The position numbers were made by a program, and so were the translations under genes. A stretch of DNA of 64,000 nt from Bin55 sp963667455 (GTDB lineage Bacteria; Pseudomonadota; Gammaproteobacteria; Pseudomonadales; Azotimanducaceae), in the NCBI GenBank assembly GCA_963667455.2, contig CAXXFR010000019.1:186001-250000 (forward strand). Reading direction: 5' to 3'. The notes beneath the pieces were generated by a model that worked only from the letters and a program-made list of their open reading frames with translations, was not told where the DNA came from and searched no databases. This document shows, in pieces, positions 17,284-26,645 of the stretch (positions are counted from its first letter, which is position 1; each line of letters starts with the position of its first letter).

Positions 17284-18114
17284 GTGGAGGTAGCTAGTTC
17301 ACACAATCCATTTGATCCCATTGACAGCATGACTTTCCCTCGCGAGCTTCGATTCGAGCACCAGTTGATACATGTGACCGGCTCTTCAGTCAGCCCGGTC
17401 GAAGTCGCCATCACCGTTGCGCAAATCATTGATGAGCAGGTCAATGCCGATCAAGTACGGCGAGAAGTTCAGCGTCTATCCAATCTTGTAATTAGTCCGA
17501 ACGTCGACGACGTGGTTAATGCGCTGAAGAGTGAAGGATTCACCGGCCAAAAACGTGTAGAGAAGGCGATTTACAACAATCGCATCGACCTTGCACTTCA
17601 ATACAAGGCTGCCAATCCAATCACTCTAGCGATGATTCTTATCGGCGTTGGCAGAAATCTTGACGTCGATTGCTTTGGGATCAACTTTCCACAACACTTC
17701 CTTGCGAGTGTCGATGGTCACATGGTCGATCCACTACAGATGGATGTTGTTTCGGAGGAAGAGCTCACAAGCTGGGCCAAGAAAAACGGGTTGCAGGTTG
17801 ACAACATGTTCGATCGAGCAACGAACCGAGACATTGCCATTCGGATGTTGAACAACGTATCTCTTGCAATCGACGTGGAATACCACCCATGGGACGCATT
17901 GCGAATGCTCGACTACAAGGAAATGCTCCTCCCGGACAATTCAACCGAGATTCTTATTGAGCGGGCCGGTATCTGGGTCGAGATCGGTGACTTCGGGATG
18001 GCTCGTGAGTTGCTAGTCGATGCACTTGAAACGGAGAGCCCTGAGTCCCTCAAGAAGCAAGTCCGAAGGCGGATTCGCCGATTAAGTATCGAAGGCGATC
18101 CGGTCCTTCACTAG
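17284..18114 (+). CDS. SirB1-family protein (transglutaminase-like with TPR tail)
   Basis: Resembles the SirB1 family, proteins with a transglutaminase-like core followed by TPR-type helices. The core signature is the stretch NPITLAMILIGVGRNLDV followed by GINFPQHFLASV and DPLQMDVVSEEEL; in many relatives the equivalent segment reads FPGHFL and is followed by IDPF. The C-terminal part (about residues 200-276) has helices such as ILIERAGIWVEIGDFGMARELL that look like a TPR pair. Function in bacteria is uncertain. The GTG start at 17284 is 15 bases after prfC. The gene converges with fabY across 30 bases. Confidence 0.75.
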   Translation: MEVASSHNPFDPIDSMTFPRELRFEHQLIHVTGSSVSPVEVAITVAQIIDEQVNADQVRREVQRLSNLVISPNVDDVVNALKSEGFTGQKRVEKAIYNNRIDLALQYKAANPITLAMILIGVGRNLDVDCFGINFPQHFLASVDGHMVDPLQMDVVSEEELTSWAKKNGLQVDNMFDRATNRDIAIRMLNNVSLAIDVEYHPWDALRMLDYKEMLLPDNSTEILIERAGIWVEIGDFGMARELLVDALETESPESLKKQVRRRIRRLSIEGDPVLH

Positions 18115-18140
18115 CATTGCCATTCCAGTGAGGCAGTGCT
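18113..18140. terminator. Hairpin between convergent genes, possible bidirectional terminator
   Basis: AGCATTGCC (18113-18121) pairs with GGCAGTGCT (18132-18140), nine pairs with one G-U, around a ten-base loop. It lies exactly between the stops of the SirB1-family gene and fabY. There is no T run on either side, so it is not a canonical intrinsic terminator. Confidence 0.3.
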
Positions 18141-18144
18141 GTCT

Positions 18145-19998
18145 CTATGACATGTCTGAATAGGGATTAGGCAGATTCAGGCTGATGTCGTTGGTGTAGC
18201 CGGGCACTCGAATGGATTGCGAGTCGATTTCGAGGTCGGTTCCTTCCAGTACGTTCTCGCCAAATCGGTAGATGGACGGAATACCTGATTCACATGCCTG
18301 CTGATCGTAGTCTGCGATCTGTTGTTGAACTGCTTCATTGCGCCGACCGTGTTCCGACATGGCTTCGCTTCCGTGGCGCGTTTCGAGCATTCGTCGCGTA
18401 ACCTCCGGGGACAGTACAACTCCCGTTGCGTTGTTCCCACCGAAGCCTTTGGAATTGACTAAAGCAAAATCCAGATCCTTCTTGGGATCGAGTTCCAAAT
18501 GTTCAGAAGAGAGATGCAAATTCTGACGATGTACGTCGTCTGCAATGTGATCAATGGTTGCGATTCCCGGTAGCCAACCGTACTGCCACGTTCCAAGAAT
18601 CGACGTCATTTGGTCTCCGGATGCTGCCGCAAGAGTATGCCCAAGGTATGCCTTGATCGCAGCTACTGGCCAATTGTTGATTTGAAAAACCTGAGCGAGT
18701 TCGCTCAGAATGTGAGACTCGGTCACTCGGTTCTGCGGAGTTCCAGTTCCGTGAGCGTGTATGCACGACCGGTTTTGAACCGATTCTTCGCCGAGCATGG
18801 ATCGAGCCAGTCCCAGAGCTTTTGCGACAGTCAGATAGTTGCCCACACCGGGACCTGGTATGGATTTCTTGTAACCGTCAGCATTGATGAACACCGAGGG
18901 GACCGAACCGTGGATTTCCGCTCCCAGCTCCAGCGCTAGCTCGTCGTCCATCAACACGAGATAGACGCCCGCTTCGGCCAGAGTGAATCCTGCGTTGGTC
19001 GAGAATGGTCGACAGGCGCGTCGATTGTCAGCTACATCGGATCCGTCCAGTGCTTTGAGAGCTTCGTCGTCCGCTACCGCGCCCATGATGCGATAAGCCT
19101 CAACGATTTCCGGCGTGATTGGTGCTTCCGCGCCTCCCACCATGGCCACTCGCTTGCCGCCGAAGCGAATTTCATCCACTCCCTGCTTGACGTTGTAGAG
19201 AAATGTCGCGCAAGCTCCGATTATTCCAGCGGTTCCACCCATGGATCCCAGTACATAGGCGTTGACGAAGTCGGCGGGCATCTCGGAAAGACCCAGCGCA
19301 ATTTGCTTCGATGTCGGTCTCTTGCCGCGCCACGGTGCCTGTAGCATGCCTCCGTTTCCATTAGCATCGAGTTGCCCCATAGCGCTGCCGGCGAACACGG
19401 CAATTTCGTCAGGTCCAACATGCCTGCGCACGGTCTCCCAAGGAATGCCCAGAGAATGCACTGCATCCGAAGCTCCGGCGATGGTCAATTGAAGTCCACG
19501 GGGATGATTGCGAGACGCGTAGGTTGAAGCTGGATCAAATCCCGATGGCAACTGTCCAGCAGACGTTACTTTGGCTGAAGTCGCGTCGGGAAACATCACA
19601 CGGGTATCGCCACTGACCTCGACCTCGAGTTTTCCGTTCTCCTTGGACAACACCGACCAGTTGTCGGGTATCGATTCCGGCAATTGGCGAACCGGAATCG
19701 AGAATCTGATCGTCTCTCCACCATTCGGCGAAATCTTGCTTGCCTTGTGGAGGTGCACGTCGTTGGTGTCGAAAAGCTCGATTTTTCGAACGAGCGTGTG
19801 GTCGAGAATGTAGTCGCGGTTGGTTTGGTCTTGATTGTTGTCTTGCAGACCCATCAAACCGCGGAGCGAGTTGAAAGTCTCATTCGCGTGGGTCTCAGAC
19901 AGTCGGTCAATGACCGTTCGGCGATAGGCGTGGTGGCATGAAACCCGGCCAGCTGGGTTGACTCCGCCGAAACCTACTATCACAGGCAACCGACTCAC
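18145..19998 (-). CDS. fabY: Beta-ketoacyl-ACP synthase FabY
   Basis: Condensing enzyme that starts fatty acid synthesis from acetyl-CoA and malonyl-ACP in pseudomonads, replacing FabH there. The N-terminus (MSRLPVIVGFGGVNPAGR) is very close to the FabY opening I know from Pseudomonas. The thiolase-fold core carries the nucleophile C263 in GACATFL, then HAHGTGTPQNR and LGHTLAA with the two active-site histidines, and a C-terminal NSKGFGGNNA loop. Length 617 aa fits FabY and is far longer than FabB, FabF or FabH. It is preceded on the same strand by moaB, 117 bases upstream. Confidence 0.88.
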   Translation of the reverse strand: MSRLPVIVGFGGVNPAGRVSCHHAYRRTVIDRLSETHANETFNSLRGLMGLQDNNQDQTNRDYILDHTLVRKIELFDTNDVHLHKASKISPNGGETIRFSIPVRQLPESIPDNWSVLSKENGKLEVEVSGDTRVMFPDATSAKVTSAGQLPSGFDPASTYASRNHPRGLQLTIAGASDAVHSLGIPWETVRRHVGPDEIAVFAGSAMGQLDANGNGGMLQAPWRGKRPTSKQIALGLSEMPADFVNAYVLGSMGGTAGIIGACATFLYNVKQGVDEIRFGGKRVAMVGGAEAPITPEIVEAYRIMGAVADDEALKALDGSDVADNRRACRPFSTNAGFTLAEAGVYLVLMDDELALELGAEIHGSVPSVFINADGYKKSIPGPGVGNYLTVAKALGLARSMLGEESVQNRSCIHAHGTGTPQNRVTESHILSELAQVFQINNWPVAAIKAYLGHTLAAASGDQMTSILGTWQYGWLPGIATIDHIADDVHRQNLHLSSEHLELDPKKDLDFALVNSKGFGGNNATGVVLSPEVTRRMLETRHGSEAMSEHGRRNEAVQQQIADYDQQACESGIPSIYRFGENVLEGTDLEIDSQSIRVPGYTNDISLNLPNPYSDMS

Positions 19999-20115
19999 AG
20001 ATCTACGTCTCCGGTTTCTGGGTGAAATGCAATCCGCGCAGGGAGGCAGTTATTCGCGCGGCAGCTAGGAAGGTTGTATAGCATACTTAGATTTGATTTG
20101 AGTGACCCTGCTTGG

Positions 20116-20619
20116 TCAGGATTTCTTGAGCTTGGGTACTAATTCGGAGAAGTTGCAAGGTCTAAAGGTTGAGTCGAGTTGCTCGTGCAATATCGACTCC
20201 CACGCGAGTCGGCAAGCACCGGTAGATCCGGGTAGTGCAAATATGACGGTAGCGTTAGCCATGCCGGCCACGGCCCGAGATTGAACTGTGGAAGTGCCGA
20301 TGTCTGCAAATGACAAGGAACGAAAGAGCTCGCCGAAGCCATCCACGGATTTGTCAAACAGAGGCAATAGCGCTTCAGGTGTACTGTCGCGCCCGCTGAA
20401 CCCTGTACCTCCGGTTGCTAGAATGACATCGACTCCGTCGTCAGCAATCCACTTGGAAACGACTGCACGGATGCGATAAATGTCGTCTGCGACGATCAGT
20501 CGGTCTGCCAACACATGTCCGTCTTGCTCCAGTGCTCCAACCAAATAGTCGCCCGATGTGTCGTTGGAGAGTGATCTAGTGTCCGAAACGGTTAGAACTG
20601 CGATGCTTAGTCGGTTCAT
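20116..20619 (-). CDS. moaB: Molybdenum cofactor biosynthesis protein B
   Basis: MogA/MoaB-type protein that adenylates molybdopterin before metal insertion. The 167-aa product has the molybdopterin-binding motifs VSDTRSLSNDTSG, ATGGTGFSGRDSTPEA and ALPGSTGACRLAW. No other cofactor genes are in the window. The only molybdoenzyme seen here is MsrP at 11122-12081. It is divergent from the giant carboxylase gene across about 60 bases. Confidence 0.92.
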   Translation of the reverse strand: MNRLSIAVLTVSDTRSLSNDTSGDYLVGALEQDGHVLADRLIVADDIYRIRAVVSKWIADDGVDVILATGGTGFSGRDSTPEALLPLFDKSVDGFGELFRSLSFADIGTSTVQSRAVAGMANATVIFALPGSTGACRLAWESILHEQLDSTFRPCNFSELVPKLKKS

Positions 20620-20641
20620 GTTGCGTCGCTTTATTGCGTTC

Positions 20642-20669
20642 TTGCCACTTGCAAAATCGGATAGATAAT
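20642..20669 (+). promoter_or_regulatory. Candidate promoter for the acyl-CoA carboxylase gene
   Basis: TTGCCA (20642-20647) and GATAAT (20664-20669) are spaced by 16 bases just before the ATG at 20682. Transcription would begin about six bases before the ATG, giving a nearly leaderless message. A second GATAAT at 20670-20675 lacks a partner box. Confidence 0.35.
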
Positions 20670-20681
20670 GATAATTCGTTC

Positions 20682-23600
20682 ATGGTCGTGGCTAAGTCGC
20701 GACCTGCAAAGCGAGAACTCACTAAGTTAACGGATCGATCAAGGTTGGAAAACGAACGACTCTTTCTGAGTGCCGAACGGCTGGCGCAAGAGTTCAATCT
20801 CTTCCCCACGGCTGACCCGGAGTCGGAATTTTCCGTTCGTGGGCTGTTGAGTCCAGCTGACATTCAGGCTCAGCTGACGACGCTCGACCAAATGGATATC
20901 GACAGCTACATCGAGACTGTGGTCGCTCCTGCCGAAATGCCGGATCGAATGAGCGCACCTAGCGCAATCCACGAGCTGGGTGTCGTGCAGCAGTCCTATA
21001 GCAAGGGGGCGTACTTCGAGGCATTGGTTGAGATGACCTTTCGAGACGATCGGCGAACCGTCGGATTCGTTGCCCAGGATCGCGGTCATCGCAACGGAGA
21101 GTGGGGGCCGGAGGATCACTTTGCTGCAGCCGAATTCGTGCGTTCATGCGCACGTCGTTCAATTCCGATCGTCAGCTTGATGGATACGCCCGGGGCTGCC
21201 GCCGACGAAGAGGCCAACCGCGGAAATCAAGCGCACAACATCTCTCGACTGATAGCAGTGATGTCGGATGTCGACGTTCCCAATCTAGGCATCATTTTTG
21301 GCATCGGCTACTCGGGCGGAGCAATTCCGCTTGCGGCCAGCAACATGATCCTCTCCGTCAGGGATGGATTGTTCAGCACCATACAACCTCGCGGACTTGC
21401 CAGCATCGCCCGTCGGCTGAATCTGTCGTGGCAAGAGTGTGCAAAGCACGTGGGCCTGTCGCCTGCCGAACTTATGAGTCAAGGCAACATCGACGGGATC
21501 ATTGACTACGTTCCGGGCGAGACGGGTCAAAACCTGGAGAACTTTCGACAGGCAATTGTTTCGGGAATTGACTCGGTCGAAGCCAGCACCAAGGCTTTCG
21601 TGGCCCAAGAGCACATGTTCCTTTCCGAGTATGAGCATGCGCTCAAACGTTATCTCGCTCCCTCGGAGCGAATGAAACAAACTGCAAGCGCTGCGCTGTT
21701 CGAATTCGTCGAGAATCCGACTGACTATCTGAATGTGTTCGGCCTTGCGTACAGGTTTTCGCGTTTTCTCCGCGTTCGTCGACGCATCAAGTCCACAAGC
21801 ACGGGTCAGTACGGGCGGCTCGCTCAGCGGGAAGTACCCGAAGGGGAACTATCGACGCGGCTGGAACAAGATCGGAGACGCACGTTCCTGAAATGGTTGC
21901 ACGACCCCGACCCTGTGATGTACGACGACGTTCTGCGTCGCTCTTGGCGTACCTACCAAACAACGAAAGCTGCGGCCGGAGAAACCCGAGGGGCATTCGG
22001 ACGGTTCTTTCTCGGCGAGCCTCGCAAGAAATTCAAGCAAGCCGAAAACACCCTGCTGTCGGTCTTCGGGTCCTTCCTAATCAATCGGTGGAAGACGGAT
22101 GCTGCTGGAAACCTGCGATCCCTACTCGACTATCTGAGGAACGCGTCAGCACCGACTGATCTGCTAGTTGCGAGCGATTTGGAAAGTCCTCGAGTGCTTC
22201 TGCGAAGTATTTCGACGGATCAAGTCCTCGGTCCGGTGTTGCGTGAGCGATTTACGCACTACGGCAAGAAATTGCTGGGTCGAGTCGGTGTGGATGAGAT
22301 GCCGGATGCACAAATCTGCGAAGAGCTTGCCATTGAGTTGAATCTCGCGATTTCCGGCCCGAGATTTCCTTCGAATGACTCATCCATTGCCGAAGGAACA
22401 GCGCTGATGGTGCCGGAATCGGCAACATCTTATAACCGCAAGGTGATCAATGAACGATTCGGTGACCACTTCCGTAAACGCGTTACAGCACCCAGCACGG
22501 AAGTGAATCCCAGCCCGGATGCAGGAACCGTACTGGACATCATCAATGATCCGGATCTCAAACCACAGTTCATCAAGGAACTGGAGCATCTTCTTGTCTT
22601 CAACACGGTCTACGACGATATACTGACCAGTCTCAAAACCATTGCGGTGGAGGCGAAGAACACTCAGTCATTGGAGCGTACAACTGTCCGAATGCTCATC
22701 CGAGAATCGGTGCGTTCGGCAGTACGCCAGAATCTGGGTGCCGGCCTACCCGACGAGGTCAACATGGACCTTGTGTTGGATGAGTTCCTCGAGTGGTACT
22801 TTCGATTCCAATCGACAGTTGGATTGCGAAAGTTCCTGCAGACCATCGAGGAATGGAAGAAGACTAGCTATCCCTACATTTCCGACACTTTGTTCGTCGT
22901 TCTGACTTTCTTCTTCGAGTCGCTGGTGGTCTCGTTACTCAACAACGAATTTGAGGGACGCCGTTTCAACGGACGCATTACCCCTCGCAACATCGGGCGC
23001 AAGAGAGACTTTTGGAACCGTCTGAACAATGCCTATCGGGACATGCAGATTCAGGAGGTCATTACAAGCTACAAAGGTTCCGGATCGAGTACGTACGAAG
23101 CGTTTCGCAACGAATTCTTCGATGATTTTGAAGAGCTATTTGCCGACCAGCTAAGCAGTGATCCATGTGACTTTCCTGGTTTTCGACTGTCGATCGAAGC
23201 CGCGTTGGAGAAAGGCCGACCGCCTTGCGGAGTAGTCACTGGAGTCGGTGTGTTCAAGGGAGTCGCGGGCGGCCTACGCGTCGGAACGGTAATTTCAAAC
23301 TCGTCGTTCCAGGCTGGCGCGTTCGATATGGCGAGTGCCGAGAAGTTCTGTCGGCTACTGCTTACCTGTGCTGAACAGCGTTTGCCGTTGGTTTGCTTCA
23401 TTTCCTCAGGTGGAATGCAGACCAAGGAAGGAGCTGGCGCTCTGTTTTCGATGGCTGCGATCAACGACCGGATTACGCACTTCGTTCGCGACTACGACCT
23501 TCCGGTAATAGTGTTTGGTCACGGAGATTGCACCGGAGGAGCTCAGGCCAGTTTTGTGACGCATCCGCTCGTTCACACTTACTACCTGTCAGGCACCAGC

Positions 23601-25619
23601 CTGCCGTTTGCAGGCCAGATTGTTGTTCCGAGCTATCTGCCGCTCGACTCGACGTTGGCCAACTACTTGGTAGCTGTTCCTGGCTCGATGCAAGGATTGG
23701 TCACTCATCCGTTCCACTCTGGACTTGACGATGAATTGAAGCGCATCGATCCGGAAATACCGACTCCGGATTCGACGATCACTCAGGTGGTGGCAGGGGT
23801 CATGGAAGGATCGCTGTCCGCCGTGCGTACGTCTCAACTCAAACGCGCGGAACCTCTCGTCAAAGCGGAGTTGCTCTACAAACCGGTTCGCCGGGTCTTG
23901 GTTCATGCCCGCGGATGCGCCGCAGTGAAGATTGTCCGCATCGCACAGAAGCATGGAATCGATGTGGTGCTCGTTCAGTCTGACCCGGACATGGAGTCTT
24001 GTGCGGCCGACTTGGTCAAGGACCCCGAGAAAGTTGTCTCCCTCGGCGGCAGCACTCCAGATGAGAGCTACCTCAATGCGCGTTCCGTGCTGACCATAGC
24101 ACAGAACGCTGATGTGGACGCGTTGCATCCCGGAATCGGATTTCTTTCGGAAAACAGTCAGTTCGCCGAGTTAGTTCGCTCACGCGGGATCAATTTCATC
24201 GGTCCACCGGTTTCGAGCATGGAAACCATGGGCCACAAGTCCAATGCCATTAACACTGCGATTCGCATGAACGCAGCTGTTGTGCCGGGTAGTCACGGCA
24301 TTGTGACCGAGATCGAGCAGGCGGCGGAAATTGCGGAGGAAATTGGCTATCCGATTCTGATCAAAGCCGTTCACGGGGGAGGCGGAAAGGGTATTCAACT
24401 AGTCGAAAAAGCGGAAGATTTCTTGGAGTCCTTCCAACGAGTTTCCGTCGAAGCACGAGCGGCGTTCGGTAGTGCCGATGTCTATTTGGAGCTATACGTT
24501 CAGCACTTGAGACACATCGAAGCTCAGATTCTTCGAGATCGATTCGGCAACACAGAAGTTTTGGGGATTCGCGACTGCAGTGTTCAGCGCAACAAACAGA
24601 AAGTGTTGGAGGAGTCAGGTTCCACAGTCTTGCCGGACAAGCATCTGCAACAGATTCGAACAGACAGCGTGGCTATTGCCAACGAGGCTAACTACGTTGG
24701 TGCTGGGACTGTTGAGTTCATCTACGACGTGGAGTCCGACAAGTGCTACTTCATGGAAATGAACACGAGGCTGCAGGTTGAGCATCCCGTGACAGAGCTG
24801 GTCTCAGGCGTTGACATCGTTGCCCAGCAATTTGCGATTGCTGGTGGATCGAGCATTGAGAAGTTGCACGTTCAAGACAAGGGCTACGCCATCGAAGCAC
24901 GGGTTAACGCTGAACGAATCGTGAGAGATGCGGACGGTCAACTGGTCTTTCGTCCGAGTGCCGGTCAGATCACCAAATGCGTTTTTCCAACGAGCATGAA
25001 AGTTCAAGTGATCTCGATAGCTGCGGAGGACAAGTTCATTTCTCCGTATTACGACAGCATGATTGCTCAGATCATTGCGCACGGGTCCACAAGAGAAGCC
25101 GCGGCCAAGAGACTGGCGAGTTTCTTATCCAAAGTAAGAATCGAAGGAATTGGGACCAACATTGCATTGCTGAAGAGGATTCTGCGGGACGAGGTTTTTC
25201 TCGGCGGGGACTATACAACTGACTACTTGCCGGAGTTCTTGGAACGCATCGATGCCGACGCATTGATTGAAGAGATGGAGTCGTCGCTTCAGGAATCAGC
25301 TAGCGTTGATGCAGAGACGATTTCGATAGAAGGCAGCAACGAGCTCAAGGTGCTGTCTCCAAGTACGGGCATCTTCTACCTTAAGCCGACTCCTACTGAG
25401 AACGACTACGTACAACAGAACGACTTCATTAGGATTGACCAGACGTTGTGCCAGATCGAGGCGTTTAAGGTCTTCACGCCATTGAAGCTACGAGACCTCA
25501 ATGTGGGAACACAGCCGTTGTATCCCGATGGGCGTGAATACAAGGTTGCGCGCATCAACGTAGGGTCGGGTCAGCAAGTCAATGTGGGAGACTTGCTGTT
25601 CGTTGTACAACCCCAATGA
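20682..25619 (+). CDS. Single-chain acyl-CoA carboxylase (CT-alpha, CT-beta, biotin carboxylase, biotinyl domain)
   Basis: A 1645-aa protein that appears to hold every activity of a biotin-dependent acyl-CoA carboxylase. Residues about 90-300 are AccA-like (MDTPGAAADEEANRGNQ, then GYSGGAIPLAA). Residues about 330-840 are a long helical region I cannot assign. Residues about 860-1020 are AccD-like (FISSGGMQTKEGAGALFSM and CTGGAQASF). From about 1069 to 1540 is a biotin carboxylase: ATP-grasp loop HGGGGKGIQ (about 1231), FMEMNTRLQVEHPVTE (about 1358) and QRNKQKVLEES. The C-terminal 80 residues are a biotinyl domain whose attachment motif reads EAFKV instead of EAMKM (Lys about 1595). The ATG at 20682 is preferred to a TTG at 20634. 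Its neighbour fabY uses malonyl-ACP, so malonyl-CoA supply is plausible, but other acyl-CoA substrates are possible. Confidence 0.85.
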   Translation: MVVAKSRPAKRELTKLTDRSRLENERLFLSAERLAQEFNLFPTADPESEFSVRGLLSPADIQAQLTTLDQMDIDSYIETVVAPAEMPDRMSAPSAIHELGVVQQSYSKGAYFEALVEMTFRDDRRTVGFVAQDRGHRNGEWGPEDHFAAAEFVRSCARRSIPIVSLMDTPGAAADEEANRGNQAHNISRLIAVMSDVDVPNLGIIFGIGYSGGAIPLAASNMILSVRDGLFSTIQPRGLASIARRLNLSWQECAKHVGLSPAELMSQGNIDGIIDYVPGETGQNLENFRQAIVSGIDSVEASTKAFVAQEHMFLSEYEHALKRYLAPSERMKQTASAALFEFVENPTDYLNVFGLAYRFSRFLRVRRRIKSTSTGQYGRLAQREVPEGELSTRLEQDRRRTFLKWLHDPDPVMYDDVLRRSWRTYQTTKAAAGETRGAFGRFFLGEPRKKFKQAENTLLSVFGSFLINRWKTDAAGNLRSLLDYLRNASAPTDLLVASDLESPRVLLRSISTDQVLGPVLRERFTHYGKKLLGRVGVDEMPDAQICEELAIELNLAISGPRFPSNDSSIAEGTALMVPESATSYNRKVINERFGDHFRKRVTAPSTEVNPSPDAGTVLDIINDPDLKPQFIKELEHLLVFNTVYDDILTSLKTIAVEAKNTQSLERTTVRMLIRESVRSAVRQNLGAGLPDEVNMDLVLDEFLEWYFRFQSTVGLRKFLQTIEEWKKTSYPYISDTLFVVLTFFFESLVVSLLNNEFEGRRFNGRITPRNIGRKRDFWNRLNNAYRDMQIQEVITSYKGSGSSTYEAFRNEFFDDFEELFADQLSSDPCDFPGFRLSIEAALEKGRPPCGVVTGVGVFKGVAGGLRVGTVISNSSFQAGAFDMASAEKFCRLLLTCAEQRLPLVCFISSGGMQTKEGAGALFSMAAINDRITHFVRDYDLPVIVFGHGDCTGGAQASFVTHPLVHTYYLSGTSLPFAGQIVVPSYLPLDSTLANYLVAVPGSMQGLVTHPFHSGLDDELKRIDPEIPTPDSTITQVVAGVMEGSLSAVRTSQLKRAEPLVKAELLYKPVRRVLVHARGCAAVKIVRIAQKHGIDVVLVQSDPDMESCAADLVKDPEKVVSLGGSTPDESYLNARSVLTIAQNADVDALHPGIGFLSENSQFAELVRSRGINFIGPPVSSMETMGHKSNAINTAIRMNAAVVPGSHGIVTEIEQAAEIAEEIGYPILIKAVHGGGGKGIQLVEKAEDFLESFQRVSVEARAAFGSADVYLELYVQHLRHIEAQILRDRFGNTEVLGIRDCSVQRNKQKVLEESGSTVLPDKHLQQIRTDSVAIANEANYVGAGTVEFIYDVESDKCYFMEMNTRLQVEHPVTELVSGVDIVAQQFAIAGGSSIEKLHVQDKGYAIEARVNAERIVRDADGQLVFRPSAGQITKCVFPTSMKVQVISIAAEDKFISPYYDSMIAQIIAHGSTREAAAKRLASFLSKVRIEGIGTNIALLKRILRDEVFLGGDYTTDYLPEFLERIDADALIEEMESSLQESASVDAETISIEGSNELKVLSPSTGIFYLKPTPTENDYVQQNDFIRIDQTLCQIEAFKVFTPLKLRDLNVGTQPLYPDGREYKVARINVGSGQQVNVGDLLFVVQPQ

Positions 25620-25627
25620 CCGGCTAG

Positions 25628-26374
25628 CTATTGAAATAGCCCCACGACTCCTCGAACGATGCACACGACTCCCACTGCATCGATAATCCAAGTGACATAA
25701 CGCTGGAACGACTCCTCCCGTAGTTTGTGGAGCAGTCGCGTCCCGATCAAGGTTCCAAGGACTGCCAGCACGATTGCGGCACACAGAGTCCACACGAGCA
25801 TGGAGGGTAGAGGGTTGTCCCTTATGAAATATGCCACATAGGAGTAGTAGCAAGCTTTGACTATGTGCCCGAGAGTTTGGGTAAACGCTTTCGAGGCGAC
25901 GATTTCGAATCGATTCAACGGCGACTTTTGGTAGAAGATGTCGAGCAATGGACCGGACGTGCCAGTTAGCAACGGAGCAAGCACGACGGTGAATCCGCAC
26001 AGTATGGAGACTCCGGTAGTCCGAATGTCGAATTGAACGCGCCGGGGGAGAACATGAGATAGAAGAGGCATCACACCGAGAAGAATCAACAGGAGATTCT
26101 TGTCGGGAACGACCGCCAACAACACGACGGGACCGATTGCGACGGTAGCCCCGATCAAGTAGCCGGGTAGCACAGCCCATTGCATGTGTGAGCGCAACAT
26201 CAAGAATCTGGATCCGTTCGCGACCGCCTGAACCACTCCATGCAGAATCATTGCATGGGAGACAGAGGTAATGGAGACAAGTAGCGCCATCAAGATGATT
26301 CCGCCCGCCATGCCGACGACACCGGACAGAATGCTCGTCAGCAAGACTGTGAGCAGGGTGATTGCAACAATCAT
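25628..26374 (-). CDS. Sulfite exporter TauE/SafE (TSUP) family membrane protein
   Basis: Predicted inner-membrane permease of the TSUP family, whose members carry sulfite, sulfonates or related anions. The 248-aa product has about seven hydrophobic segments. The N-terminal GVVGMAGGIILMALL repeat and the C-terminal VLAVLGTLIGTRLLHKL half with a RYVTWIIDAVGVV helix match the family's inverted-repeat layout. The substrate cannot be told. It is convergent with the carboxylase gene, 8 bases apart. Confidence 0.85.
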   Translation of the reverse strand: MIVAITLLTVLLTSILSGVVGMAGGIILMALLVSITSVSHAMILHGVVQAVANGSRFLMLRSHMQWAVLPGYLIGATVAIGPVVLLAVVPDKNLLLILLGVMPLLSHVLPRRVQFDIRTTGVSILCGFTVVLAPLLTGTSGPLLDIFYQKSPLNRFEIVASKAFTQTLGHIVKACYYSYVAYFIRDNPLPSMLVWTLCAAIVLAVLGTLIGTRLLHKLREESFQRYVTWIIDAVGVVCIVRGVVGLFQ

Positions 26375-26645
26375 GGGATTGATTCGGTAGGGCGAAGCAA
26401 CATGAAACAGATGTGCTTAGCTATGCACTGGGATCGCTATTGCATTTTCAAGCATTAAGCAACTATTTCTTGCGACGGTAAGGCTGACGTTTTTCGACAA
26501 CCAAATTTCGATCCATTCTTCGAATGACGGTGAGTTGTCAACCATCGAGTCCGACAAATCACTTATCCGCTTGGCTTGTTGGACCACAACCGCTTTCGGC
26601 CGTACAGTTCAGCAATTGCCTGAGCAAGTGCTGGTAATTGATTAG
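26375..26645. other. 271-base gap without a convincing gene
   Basis: Lies upstream of the TSUP gene and downstream of the 1170-aa gene, both on the minus strand. A minus-strand frame of about 55 codons (starting from a GTG near 26595) is open here, but it has no ribosome binding site I trust and no recognisable motif. No hairpin with a T run was found. The TSUP promoter should be at its left end. Confidence 0.4.

Noticed and set aside
26460..26600. Small minus-strand open frames, one ending in a basic KRQPYRRKK tail
   Set aside because: No convincing start or ribosome binding site and no match I can name; kept as non-coding.
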